Shown here piece by piece: positions 26,214 through 33,556 of a stretch of 64,000 nt of DNA. How positions within the stretch are numbered: the first letter of the stretch is position 1; each line of letters opens with the position of its first letter. Location: contig CAZMGM010000010.1 in assembly GCA_964565865.1 (NCBI GenBank), positions 1-64,000 on the forward strand, written 5' to 3'. The notes under the pieces are model-generated. The model was given only the letters and a program-made list of their open reading frames with translations. It was not told the DNA's origin and did not search any database. The stretch comes from CBDAPI01 sp964565865. Lineage in GTDB: Bacteria; Acidobacteriota; UBA6911; RPQK01; CBDAPI01. A program made the translations under genes and the position numbers.

Positions 26214-27008
26214 TTATTCTCTACTGTCCCACTCGGTTGCCGCCGTGTATCCGCCGTCTACCACCAAGGAGGTGCCCGTAATTCCGGCGGAATCCTCGCA
26301 CGCGAAATAAAGAATCGCACGGGATATCTGGTCCGCTGTCAGGAGTTTTCCCGAGGGCACGCGTCGGAGGCGCTCGACCAGCTTCTCATCGGGGTCCGGG
26401 TACTGGGACAGATGGGTGCGCAGCCCTGGAGTATCCGTAATCCCGGGACTAACACAATTACAACGGATTCCCTGCGCCGCGTAGTCCAGTGCGATCGAAC
26501 GGGTTAACCCTAAAAGTGCATGCTTGGAAGCCGTGTAGACGGGCGTGCTGGCTTGGCCAACAAAGCTGCTGATGGATGCAACGTTTACGACATGGCTGTG
26601 CCTGGCCTTCCGCAAATAGGGGTAAGCCGACTTGAAGCTGAGGTAAGCCGCCTTGACGTTGATCCCCATGACCAGATCCCACTCGTCCTCGGCGCACTTG
26701 TGGAGCTTCCTATACTGACCGACGGCAGCGTTGTTCACCACGATGTGGAGGCCGCCAAACCGGTTGAGAACCGTCCCGATCGAATGCTCGATGTCTTCAT
26801 GGCGAGTAACGTTACAATGAACCGCCAGGGCCCGGCCTTCTCCGCCAGAGTTGATCTGATCGGCCACTTTCCGGCTTCGTGCCATGTTCACGTCGGCAAT
26901 GGCCACGTCAGCTCCCTCCCTGGCAAATAATCTTGCGGCCGCCTCACCTATTCCCGAGGCGGCACCACTGATCCAAGCTACCCGGTTTACCAGTCGTAAC
27001 TCGCTCAT
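26214..27008 (-). CDS. Short-chain dehydrogenase/reductase (first of two sister SDRs)
   Basis: This 264-residue classical SDR has the NAD-binding SGAASGIG near residues 14-21, ADVN after the second strand, NNAA near 92-95 and the catalytic YTASK. The aspartate in ADVN suggests NAD rather than NADP. It closely resembles the SDR at 30531, including the unusual C-terminal TSLVVDGGYTAATEWD. Its minus-strand neighbour upstream is an NCS1-like permease, 78 bases away, so the two may form a transport and oxidation unit. The substrate is unknown. Confidence 0.88.
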   Translation of the reverse strand: MSELRLVNRVAWISGAASGIGEAAARLFAREGADVAIADVNMARSRKVADQINSGGEGRALAVHCNVTRHEDIEHSIGTVLNRFGGLHIVVNNAAVGQYRKLHKCAEDEWDLVMGINVKAAYLSFKSAYPYLRKARHSHVVNVASISSFVGQASTPVYTASKHALLGLTRSIALDYAAQGIRCNCVSPGITDTPGLRTHLSQYPDPDEKLVERLRRVPSGKLLTADQISRAILYFACEDSAGITGTSLVVDGGYTAATEWDSRE

Positions 27009-27086
27009 TGGACAGCAGTCTATGCTAAAGATGAGAAATCCTCCTCCTTGGGTAGCCCAGAACCGCTGGTAGGGGTTGGACCTTTC

Positions 27087-28820
27087 TCAGGTTGCTTTCG
27101 TTTGTTCAGAGCGCAAGACCCAGATGGCCGCCGCAGTCAGGTGTACAAGGCTGGCCAGGGCCAGGTAGCTCTTGAAAGTCACAAGTCGCACGTCGTACCC
27201 CTCCTCCCCCATAAGGCCCACCCACAGGGCAAGTCCCAGGCACACGGCCAGCGACAGGGCACCGACCACTCCGCTCACGATTCGCACAGCGGACCATGAG
27301 GACTCGGCCAGCCGGTGGCTAGCAGATGCCGTAACCGCCAGAACGGGAGTGCTTTGGGGCGGTTCAGTCTGGAGCTCTCCGGAGCCCTCCCGGCGTGCCC
27401 CCGCCAGGGCGGCCAGAGCAGTGTACAGAATCGCCGTGAGCAACCAGCCCGGGACGGGAATAAACACTATGTGCAAGACCTCAGACCTCCACAGGCCAAG
27501 ACAGACGAGCTCTGCCACCAGCCAGGCAATCAGCGCCGGCCAGTTGACGAGCCTTCCCGAGTCACTGAACCAGAAGCGACTAAAGCCAATGCGGGGAAAG
27601 AGCCAGTGCTCAACTAATACCACTGCCGCAACCGGTGTCATCAGAAGGGCGAAAACACCTGCGAACTCCAGCAGATATCGAAAAATAAAGGGAAAACAGG
27701 CAATGATGACGGTCCCGGTACCAGCTAGTAGTGTTACCAACCACCGGGGCCACCCCGGTGTAATGACCTGCAGGGCAAGACCGGCTCGATAGAGGGTCGG
27801 GTTGGACGTGGCCCAGCCAGAGACAATCACACACAAAGCTCCCCCCACCCCCAATGCCTGATAGGCAACTTCCCCGGGGTCCAGGCTAGTCAGGGAAGTC
27901 TTCAGTAGCAAGGCAGCCCCAGCTCCCATTACACCCGAGGCGATCCACACCAGAAAGTGGCCCATGAACATCCCGCAGGCCGAAAATAAACCGTAGCTGG
28001 CCCGTGGCGCATAGCGCAACAATGCCATGTCCGAGAGTCCTACATGGAATGCCAGATTCGCCAGCCAGGCAAACCCGGCTACGTGCCAGAGGCTGAAGAC
28101 TGAATCTGGATGACCGATCCAAACGCGCTCCTCGGCAAGGCGCCACAGGTCGTCGAAGCCCTGAATAGAAGTCACCTCGGGAGTGCTGGCCGTCAACTGG
28201 GGCAGAACGGCCAGGGCACCGGCAAAGAAAATCACAAAGATCCAGGGAACACAGATTGTCGAAAATTGGGCCAGGCGCCGGAACCCTAGAATCGCGATCA
28301 TCACGACTACCGCGCCGACGGCCACGACCACCAGCACAAAGCGCAGATCGGTCGGGTACCAGTGGGTTTGGGGCGGGATGCCAAAGGGGATGCGCACGGC
28401 TGATGCCGAAACTGTAATCATGGCACCCGCTAGGGCGCAGAATAAGACAGCGTTTACCAGGTTGTAAATCGTGGTCACGGCCGGGCCTGTGATGCGCCGC
28501 AAATACCAGTAGAGTGTCAGCCGTGTCTCCACGGCGATGGGCGCACACATGAACGTCCAGGAGAGAACCGCCAGCAGATTACCTAGCAACAAGCCGAGGA
28601 TGAGTTCCCGGGGTCCGACCCCCCAGGAGACGAAGAGCGCGCCGATGACGAATTCCGTTCCGGCGACATGTTCGCCGGCAAAAACGGCAGCGAAGTGGCG
28701 ACGGCTCTCCAGTCGATCCGGAGTGACCGGCTCCCGCTCAAATTCGTACAGCTGGTCGAGCCGCTCAAAGAGCGTGGGCGATTTGATCGTCGCTGATTCA
28801 CCGTTTTTACGGTCAGTCAT
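27087..28820 (-). CDS. NCS1-like nucleobase:cation symporter
   Basis: The 577-residue protein is an integral membrane transporter with about twelve hydrophobic segments. The N-terminal cytoplasmic part is followed by GEHVAGTEFVIGALFVSWGVG and then LLLGNLLAVLSWTFMCAPIAV, which fits the CodB/NCS1 permease family. NCS1 proteins import purines, pyrimidines, hydantoins or vitamins with a cation. The protein is longer than CodB and its loops are divergent, so the substrate is open. It is transcribed with the SDR downstream and divergently from the D-2-hydroxyacid dehydrogenase. Confidence 0.72.
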   Translation of the reverse strand: MTDRKNGESATIKSPTLFERLDQLYEFEREPVTPDRLESRRHFAAVFAGEHVAGTEFVIGALFVSWGVGPRELILGLLLGNLLAVLSWTFMCAPIAVETRLTLYWYLRRITGPAVTTIYNLVNAVLFCALAGAMITVSASAVRIPFGIPPQTHWYPTDLRFVLVVVAVGAVVVMIAILGFRRLAQFSTICVPWIFVIFFAGALAVLPQLTASTPEVTSIQGFDDLWRLAEERVWIGHPDSVFSLWHVAGFAWLANLAFHVGLSDMALLRYAPRASYGLFSACGMFMGHFLVWIASGVMGAGAALLLKTSLTSLDPGEVAYQALGVGGALCVIVSGWATSNPTLYRAGLALQVITPGWPRWLVTLLAGTGTVIIACFPFIFRYLLEFAGVFALLMTPVAAVVLVEHWLFPRIGFSRFWFSDSGRLVNWPALIAWLVAELVCLGLWRSEVLHIVFIPVPGWLLTAILYTALAALAGARREGSGELQTEPPQSTPVLAVTASASHRLAESSWSAVRIVSGVVGALSLAVCLGLALWVGLMGEEGYDVRLVTFKSYLALASLVHLTAAAIWVLRSEQTKAT

Positions 28821-29081
28821 GAACCGTCTTTTGCTGGATTGAGCCTAAACGAGCCAAAAGGTCTAGCCAACCATATCCTTGCGCACCCCGATCGTTCAAG
28901 CAGTGACCGAAGCGGAGGATACAGGAAGGCGGGAAAAGCAGCTCGTTCCCCGTATCGAAGAAGCTGCATCCTTCTCACTTATTGCCTGGAATGTTAAGCT
29001 TTAATGGTCCAGTTTAGAATCTCTTCGAGCAGGAAGTCGGTTTCAGTCGCTCCGATCTGCAATCGTCCCGTGGTAAGTCAT

Positions 29082-30116
29082 ATGTCGCGATCGTTTCGAG
29101 TTGCCGTGACCTCCGACTTACTAACAAATCCGATACTTTCGAAGGTGGGTTTTTCAGCCTTCGAGCCCTACAAGTGGATCGAGACTAAAACCTTCGACGA
29201 ACATCGATCCGAGATCGGTCCCGACCAGTACGGTGATGCCAACGGGATTATCGTAGGCAGTCCATGGGTCACAGTTGACACGCTAGCCGGTGCCGAAAAG
29301 CTGTTGGCCATCAGCCGTTTTGGAGTCGGCTACGATAGGGTGGATGTGTACGCCTGCACCAGGGCCGATGTGCTGGCTCTGACCACCCCGGGCGCGGTTG
29401 ACCACTCGATGGCTGAAGCCACCGTGAGCTGGATGCTGGCTCTGTGCCACCGGGTCTGGGCAAAAGACCAGCTGGCCCGTACGGGTCAGTGGAAGGATCG
29501 AGGGAGCTTGTCAGGCAGTGAACTGCGCGACCACACATTCGGCACGGTAGGACTGGGTCGCATTGCTCGCCGGGCAGTCGAGTTGCTCAAGGGATTTCGT
29601 ATGAATCCACCGATCGCCTTCGACCCATTCGTGGAGGAGGCGGAGGCCACTGCCCTCGGTGTACGATTAGTCAGCCTGGACGACCTTATGTCCGAGGCGG
29701 ATTTTGTGTCCGTCCACTGTCCGTTGTCCGAGGGAACGCTTGACCTGATCGGTGAAAAGGAAATCACTCTGATGAAACCAACAGCTTTTTTGATCAACAC
29801 GGCCCGCGGCGGGATCGTCAATGAAGACGCGCTGTTTGCCGCACTGCAAGAACAGCGCATCGCTGGGGCAGCCCTGGACTGCTTCGTCGGAGAGCCGCTG
29901 ACTACCCCTCCCCGTTTCGCCCAGTTCGACAATGTTCTGCTGGCATTGCACTCCATTGGCTTCAGCCGAGAGCTGTTTCGCGATATCGGGGGAGCGGTGT
30001 GCCAGAGCATGATCGATCTGGCCCAGGGGAAAAGGCCCCGGGGCGTGCTCAACCCGGAGGTTTTCGAGCAGCCAGGCTTTCAGGGAAAATGGGAACGTAT
30101 ACAACGTCCCACCTGA
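29082..30116 (+). CDS. D-isomer-specific 2-hydroxyacid dehydrogenase
   Basis: The 344-residue protein has the two-domain fold of D-2-hydroxyacid dehydrogenases. The NAD-binding motif is GTVGLGRIARRAVELL, the catalytic arginine lies in NTARGGIVNEDAL, and the histidine in ALHSIGFSRE. The family includes phosphoglycerate, glyoxylate and phosphonate dehydrogenases. The ATG at 29082 is chosen because family homology begins directly after it; an in-frame ATG at 29004 would add 26 residues without family similarity. It is followed by a broken dioxygenase and an SDR on the same strand, suggesting a former catabolic operon. Confidence 0.87.
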   Translation: MSRSFRVAVTSDLLTNPILSKVGFSAFEPYKWIETKTFDEHRSEIGPDQYGDANGIIVGSPWVTVDTLAGAEKLLAISRFGVGYDRVDVYACTRADVLALTTPGAVDHSMAEATVSWMLALCHRVWAKDQLARTGQWKDRGSLSGSELRDHTFGTVGLGRIARRAVELLKGFRMNPPIAFDPFVEEAEATALGVRLVSLDDLMSEADFVSVHCPLSEGTLDLIGEKEITLMKPTAFLINTARGGIVNEDALFAALQEQRIAGAALDCFVGEPLTTPPRFAQFDNVLLALHSIGFSRELFRDIGGAVCQSMIDLAQGKRPRGVLNPEVFEQPGFQGKWERIQRPT

Positions 30117-30118
30117 TC

Positions 30119-30486
30119 ATGAAGAGAGATGGCACAGCACACTCGATCTTCGCCCCGATCTCTTGGGGAGGAATCTGCACTGAAAAGGACCAGCGTGAGG
30201 GCTATCTGGTGGCGCCCGGGTTCTGCGGGGCCGAGATACTGGCCCGCAGCGCTGCGCGGATTCAGAAGATCAGGGACGATGTAGTGGCCAGTGGTGACTT
30301 CGGTGATAGCTTGGAGGTGGAATCGGACAAGGTAGAAGGGCAGGTCTTAACCCGACCCATCTACAACCCTTATGATTAGCACGATGACTTCAAGGAGCTG
30401 GCCACGGACCCGCAGCTCCTGGCCTGCCTTGAGTCGCAGATTGATCCCAACATCAATCTGCGGCACAGCAAGTTGAACATGAAGCC
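30119..30486 (+). pseudogene. Phytanoyl-CoA dioxygenase-family remnant
   Basis: The frame from the ATG at 30119 gives a REGYLVAPGF segment like the start of PhyH-family oxygenases, then KVEGQVLTRPIYNPYD. An in-frame TAG at 30377-30379 breaks it. The same frame continues with HDDFKELATDPQLLACLE and NINLRHSKLNMKP, which match the region just before the iron-binding HxD motif. The catalytic part is missing, and the next SDR begins where it should be. TAG excludes selenocysteine. The gene is therefore both interrupted and truncated. Confidence 0.65.
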
Positions 30487-30530
30487 ACTCGAGAGGTCCT
30501 TTGGGAGAGTATCCGGAAAGCACGACCCCG

Positions 30531-31319
30531 ATGAAGCGTCTTGACGGACAGACTGCCTGGATCACCGGCGGTGCCTCAGGCATGGGTGAAAGCATTGCCG
30601 AATACTTCGCTCAGGAAGGTGCCAAAATAGCGGTGGTCGACATCCAGTTGGACGCCGGGAAACAGGTCGCCGACCGGATCAATCACAGTGGCGGCCAAGC
30701 GATCTTCACCCACTGCGACGTCACCCAAGGTGACCAGGTCCACGATTCGATCGCCCGGACCGTCGACCAGTTCGAAGGGCTGCAGATTATTGTCAACTGC
30801 GCTGGCATCGTTCACGTCGGGATGCTGCACGAATATGCCGAAGCGGACTGGGACAGACTCATGGGGGTGAACCTCAAGTCGATCTACTGGTCGGTTAGGT
30901 GCGGCATCGAACACCTGCGAAAGAACCCCCGCAGCTACATGGTCAACGTTGGATCGGTAGGCAGTTATATCAGCCAGGCCTTGACACCCGCCTATATTGC
31001 GTCCAAGCATGCCGTGCTGGGACTGAGCCGTTCCATTGCCCTGGACTACGCGAGGGACGGACTGCGCTGCAACTGTATTTGCCCCGGTATCACCGACACG
31101 CCGATGCTGCGTGAACACATGGATGCTCTGCCTGACCCTGAGGCTGCGCTGGTGGCCCGGTTGACCCGTGTGCCGCTGAACCGGGTTTTGACGCCGGAAG
31201 ATATCGCTCGAGCCGCCTTATACCTCTCTTGCCAGGACTCGGCAGGCGTCACCGGCACTTCGCTAGTCGTGGACGCAGGCTACATCAGCTGTGCCGAGTG
31301 GGACACTACCCAGGTGTGA
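30531..31319 (+). CDS. Short-chain dehydrogenase/reductase (second of two sister SDRs)
   Basis: This 262-residue classical SDR has TGGASGMG near residues 13-20, VDIQ after strand two, NCAG, and the catalytic YIASK. Its C-terminus, TSLVVDAGYISCAEWD, closely matches the SDR at 26214, so the two come from one subfamily and may act on related substrates. The ATG at 30531 is used; it lies inside the truncated dioxygenase remnant, which suggests that a deletion brought this gene to its present place. A weak AG-rich stretch precedes the start. Confidence 0.88.
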   Translation: MKRLDGQTAWITGGASGMGESIAEYFAQEGAKIAVVDIQLDAGKQVADRINHSGGQAIFTHCDVTQGDQVHDSIARTVDQFEGLQIIVNCAGIVHVGMLHEYAEADWDRLMGVNLKSIYWSVRCGIEHLRKNPRSYMVNVGSVGSYISQALTPAYIASKHAVLGLSRSIALDYARDGLRCNCICPGITDTPMLREHMDALPDPEAALVARLTRVPLNRVLTPEDIARAALYLSCQDSAGVTGTSLVVDAGYISCAEWDTTQV

Positions 31320-31743
31320 AACGGTTCTCCGTGAGGAGCGCGTGTCGTGAAACCGAAACTAGATTGCGCCCATCCATCCAAACACAAATCTTGTCACCAT
31401 GCGTTTCATTTTTCCTCCTGTGCCATCCGGCTCGGTAGCACCCGGCATCCCAACAGGCACTTCGGCTACGGCATCCACTGCTGCGTGGGCGGGCTGAAAG
31501 CGGATCCCGGATTAAAACATTATGGCTAATCGTTGCCGGATAAATATGACCAAATTATGATGGAAACACGGATAACGAAAGAATTGTTTTAAGAATAGAA
31601 ATCCGGTAAACCATGGATAACACTCAGGTTATAATATAGACGAAAGGATTCGAACCCGAGGTACAGGTAGACGAGAAAACATGTCCTCTATAAGCTTTAA
31701 AGCAACAGCTCCTCGGACAGGATAACTGCACCGGACCAAGAAC
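31320..31743. other. AT-richer decayed intergenic region (424 bp)
   Basis: Apart from the P450 fragment at 31443-31493, this region has no gene I can support. Base composition shifts to AT-rich after about 31510, with a TATAAT at 31632-31637 and many short A/T runs. It looks like old, degraded sequence between the convergent SDR and metallophosphoesterase genes. Confidence 0.4.
31443..31493 (+). pseudogene. Cytochrome P450 heme-binding fragment
   Basis: One frame reads RHPNRHFGYGIHCCVGG, which fits the P450 heme loop FGxGxHxCxG preceded by the usual HPNxH sequence. No I-helix or ExxR region is found around it and the frame loses similarity directly after CVGG. It is therefore only a relic of a P450 gene, consistent with the other broken oxygenase nearby. 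Confidence 0.6.
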
Positions 31744-32547
31744 TTAATGAATCCCGCCCGCCCGTTCCTTGGCGGGCATGATCTCCAGGCACGTTGTCCA
31801 CCAGCCCGTTACAGTAGTCTCTACAAACTCAGGTGGGAGACCTTCTTGGCGCATCTCGGATGCCAGCCTTCGGTAGTCATACTCGAGGGGAAGAAAACGA
31901 CATCCCAGCTCCTCTTTTCCGGCCTCCAGAAGGGTATACCAGACATGAGTCCGTCCATCGTTGCCCGGGCGCCCGATCACGCCTGTATTGATGAATTCAC
32001 GACCCTGCGAAAGCCTGCGACGCCATTTTATTCCGGTGTGCGTGCAGCAAAATACGTCGGCGCCAGCCTCATCCAAAAACTTTTCCAGGAGATGATCCGG
32101 AGATGAGGTTTCCCACAGGAACTCATTCACTCTTCGAGGAGATCCGTGACAGAGTTCTACGATCCTGTCCCCCAAATGGAAACGCAGGGAACGGGGCAGC
32201 TTCCCCAGCCACTCCTTGTGGTCATGTGACGTGTTCTGAAAGGTGTAGTCGTAACTGACCTTGGCAAAATGGTTATCCCGGGGGTCAGTGTATCCGCACC
32301 CGCAATCTTCGCGGCCCTCGGCCAGAGAAATATCGTAGTTCCCGGCAATGGTCTCCACGTCGCCATCTTGCAGATAGGAGAAGCTACGGTCCGGGCAGGG
32401 GCCGAACCCCCCAACATCACCCAGACAGAACACGCCGTCCACCGCCAGCTCCCGGCTTCGCTCGAGCAGGGCCTCCAGAGCCAGGTAATTGCTGTAGACT
32501 CCTCCAAAGACAACGACCTTCTGATAAGTTGGCAGGTCCGCACTCAT
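31744..32547 (-). CDS. Metallophosphoesterase-like protein with altered metal motifs
   Basis: This 267-residue protein follows the layout of YfcE/MPP-type calcineurin phosphoesterases: a first strand and SNYLALEALL helix, LGDVGGFGPCPD, AGNYD, ELCHGSP and a late NTGVIGRPG. Several metal ligands are replaced. Motif I, normally DxHSN, reads GVYSN; GNHD reads GNYD; GHTH reads THTG. GD, N and the HG histidine remain. It may bind one metal, have a changed activity, or act as a non-catalytic partner. It follows the radical SAM gene by 130 bases on the same strand, with a dispersed repeat between them, so it may belong to the same operon. Confidence 0.75.
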   Translation of the reverse strand: MSADLPTYQKVVVFGGVYSNYLALEALLERSRELAVDGVFCLGDVGGFGPCPDRSFSYLQDGDVETIAGNYDISLAEGREDCGCGYTDPRDNHFAKVSYDYTFQNTSHDHKEWLGKLPRSLRFHLGDRIVELCHGSPRRVNEFLWETSSPDHLLEKFLDEAGADVFCCTHTGIKWRRRLSQGREFINTGVIGRPGNDGRTHVWYTLLEAGKEELGCRFLPLEYDYRRLASEMRQEGLPPEFVETTVTGWWTTCLEIMPAKERAGGIH

Positions 32548-32630
32548 ACCCTGGCAGCTCCTCGTCGTCGCAAATGACCAAGCATTGACTTCCTCCTTCT
32601 GCCTTGCCAGCGAACACAGTGCCCGGGCCT

Positions 32631-32668
32631 GCGCGACCGCGCGCGACTTTCACCACGGATTGCTCTAG
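32631..32668 (+). repeat. Dispersed intergenic repeat, copy B
   Basis: This 38-base segment matches copy C at 47503-47538 at nearly every base: GCGCGACCGCGCGCGACTTT, then C or T, ACCACGGA, a variable base, TGCT and CTAG/AG. It lies between the radical SAM and metallophosphoesterase genes. The GC-rich left part is self-complementary (CGCGCG), while the right part is not. Confidence 0.75.
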
Positions 32669-32677
32669 TGAACTCTA

Positions 32678-33556
32678 CTAGTAGTTCCGGCAGGTCATTC
32701 CCGTCTCGTAGCAGGTAGTGCAGGCTGAATGATACAGGTTGCAGGGCCTAGCGGCCTCCTCCAGGCTTGTTTTGCTCATGCGGGCCTTCTTTTCGCCGAC
32801 CAGAATCGGGCAGGCATAGACTCCATCCTGGGCAACAATCCGCGACGCCGAGCACTGCAGTAAGCCATGGTCAAAGTTCTTCATCATCCCGTGAGTAACC
32901 ACGACAGGCCGGTGGGGGATCGGGAGCATACCCATCTCGAACACGGGAATGATCTTAATACGGGGACGGGTCACGCCCATCGACTGCAGCAGATCGACGT
33001 ACCTCTGGTATGGATTCAGAACAGAATCGCCTTCGGAAAGATAGTCTTGAATCTCAGTCACCGTGAGGATGGGAAGCAATCCCCGCTGCCACAGTCTCTG
33101 GTAAGCTTGGAGGGCCCGTTTGAATACGCCCTTCCCTCGAACGGCATCATTTCTGCCCTCGTCGAAATCATCCAGGCTGATCCTGATCTCGAGAGAGTAT
33201 GTGGACTGCTGAGAGATCCGGGCCAGTTCGTCGGCACGGGATTCGTTGATCGGCAGACCGTTAGTCAGAATAGAAGCCGGAAAGTCTTTGAGTGTCTGCT
33301 CCAGGATGAGCAGCATGTCTCCATGCAGGAAGGGCTCACCGCCGGTGAAATAGATCTCCTTTACGCCCTGCGCCTTGGCCGCTTTCAGGTAACTGAGAAC
33401 AGCCCCCGTCTCCATCATTTTCAGGCTATCATTGTTGGGGGAGCAGCTGATGAAACAGTGGGTACAACGGAGATTGCAAAGGGTCCCAGAAACCTGAAAC
33501 CAGAGCGTCTCGAGGTAGTCGAAATGGGCTTGGGGAATTCTTTCTGGTTTGATCAG
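32678..33556 (-). CDS. Radical SAM protein with CTG start
   Basis: The radical SAM cluster motif lies upstream of the first ATG in frame (33418). Reading on from the CTG at 33556 gives LIKPERIPQAHFDYLETLWF, then CNLRCTHC with cysteines 27, 31 and 34. GGEP follows at about 72-75. The CTG forms a CTGA overlap with the stop of the upstream ligase gene and has GAGG six bases before it, so a coupled CTG start is the best model; there is no ATG, GTG or TTG in the frame before the preceding stop. The C-terminus has a further cysteine group, CNLYHSACTTC, that may bind a second cluster. The substrate is unknown; linkage to an acyl-ACP ligase suggests a lipid or an ACP-bound acyl chain. Confidence 0.82.
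   Translation of the reverse strand: MIKPERIPQAHFDYLETLWFQVSGTLCNLRCTHCFISCSPNNDSLKMMETGAVLSYLKAAKAQGVKEIYFTGGEPFLHGDMLLILEQTLKDFPASILTNGLPINESRADELARISQQSTYSLEIRISLDDFDEGRNDAVRGKGVFKRALQAYQRLWQRGLLPILTVTEIQDYLSEGDSVLNPYQRYVDLLQSMGVTRPRIKIIPVFEMGMLPIPHRPVVVTHGMMKNFDHGLLQCSASRIVAQDGVYACPILVGEKKARMSKTSLEEAARPCNLYHSACTTCYETGMTCRNY

Noticed and set aside
31640..31700. tRNA-like segment with GGATTCGAACCC on the plus strand
   Set aside because: It resembles a T loop on the minus strand, but the stems do not pair, the 5' half is missing and no CCA follows.
33418..33420. ATG at 33418 as the radical SAM start
   Set aside because: It would remove the CxxxCxxC cluster motif, which is intact in the same frame upstream.
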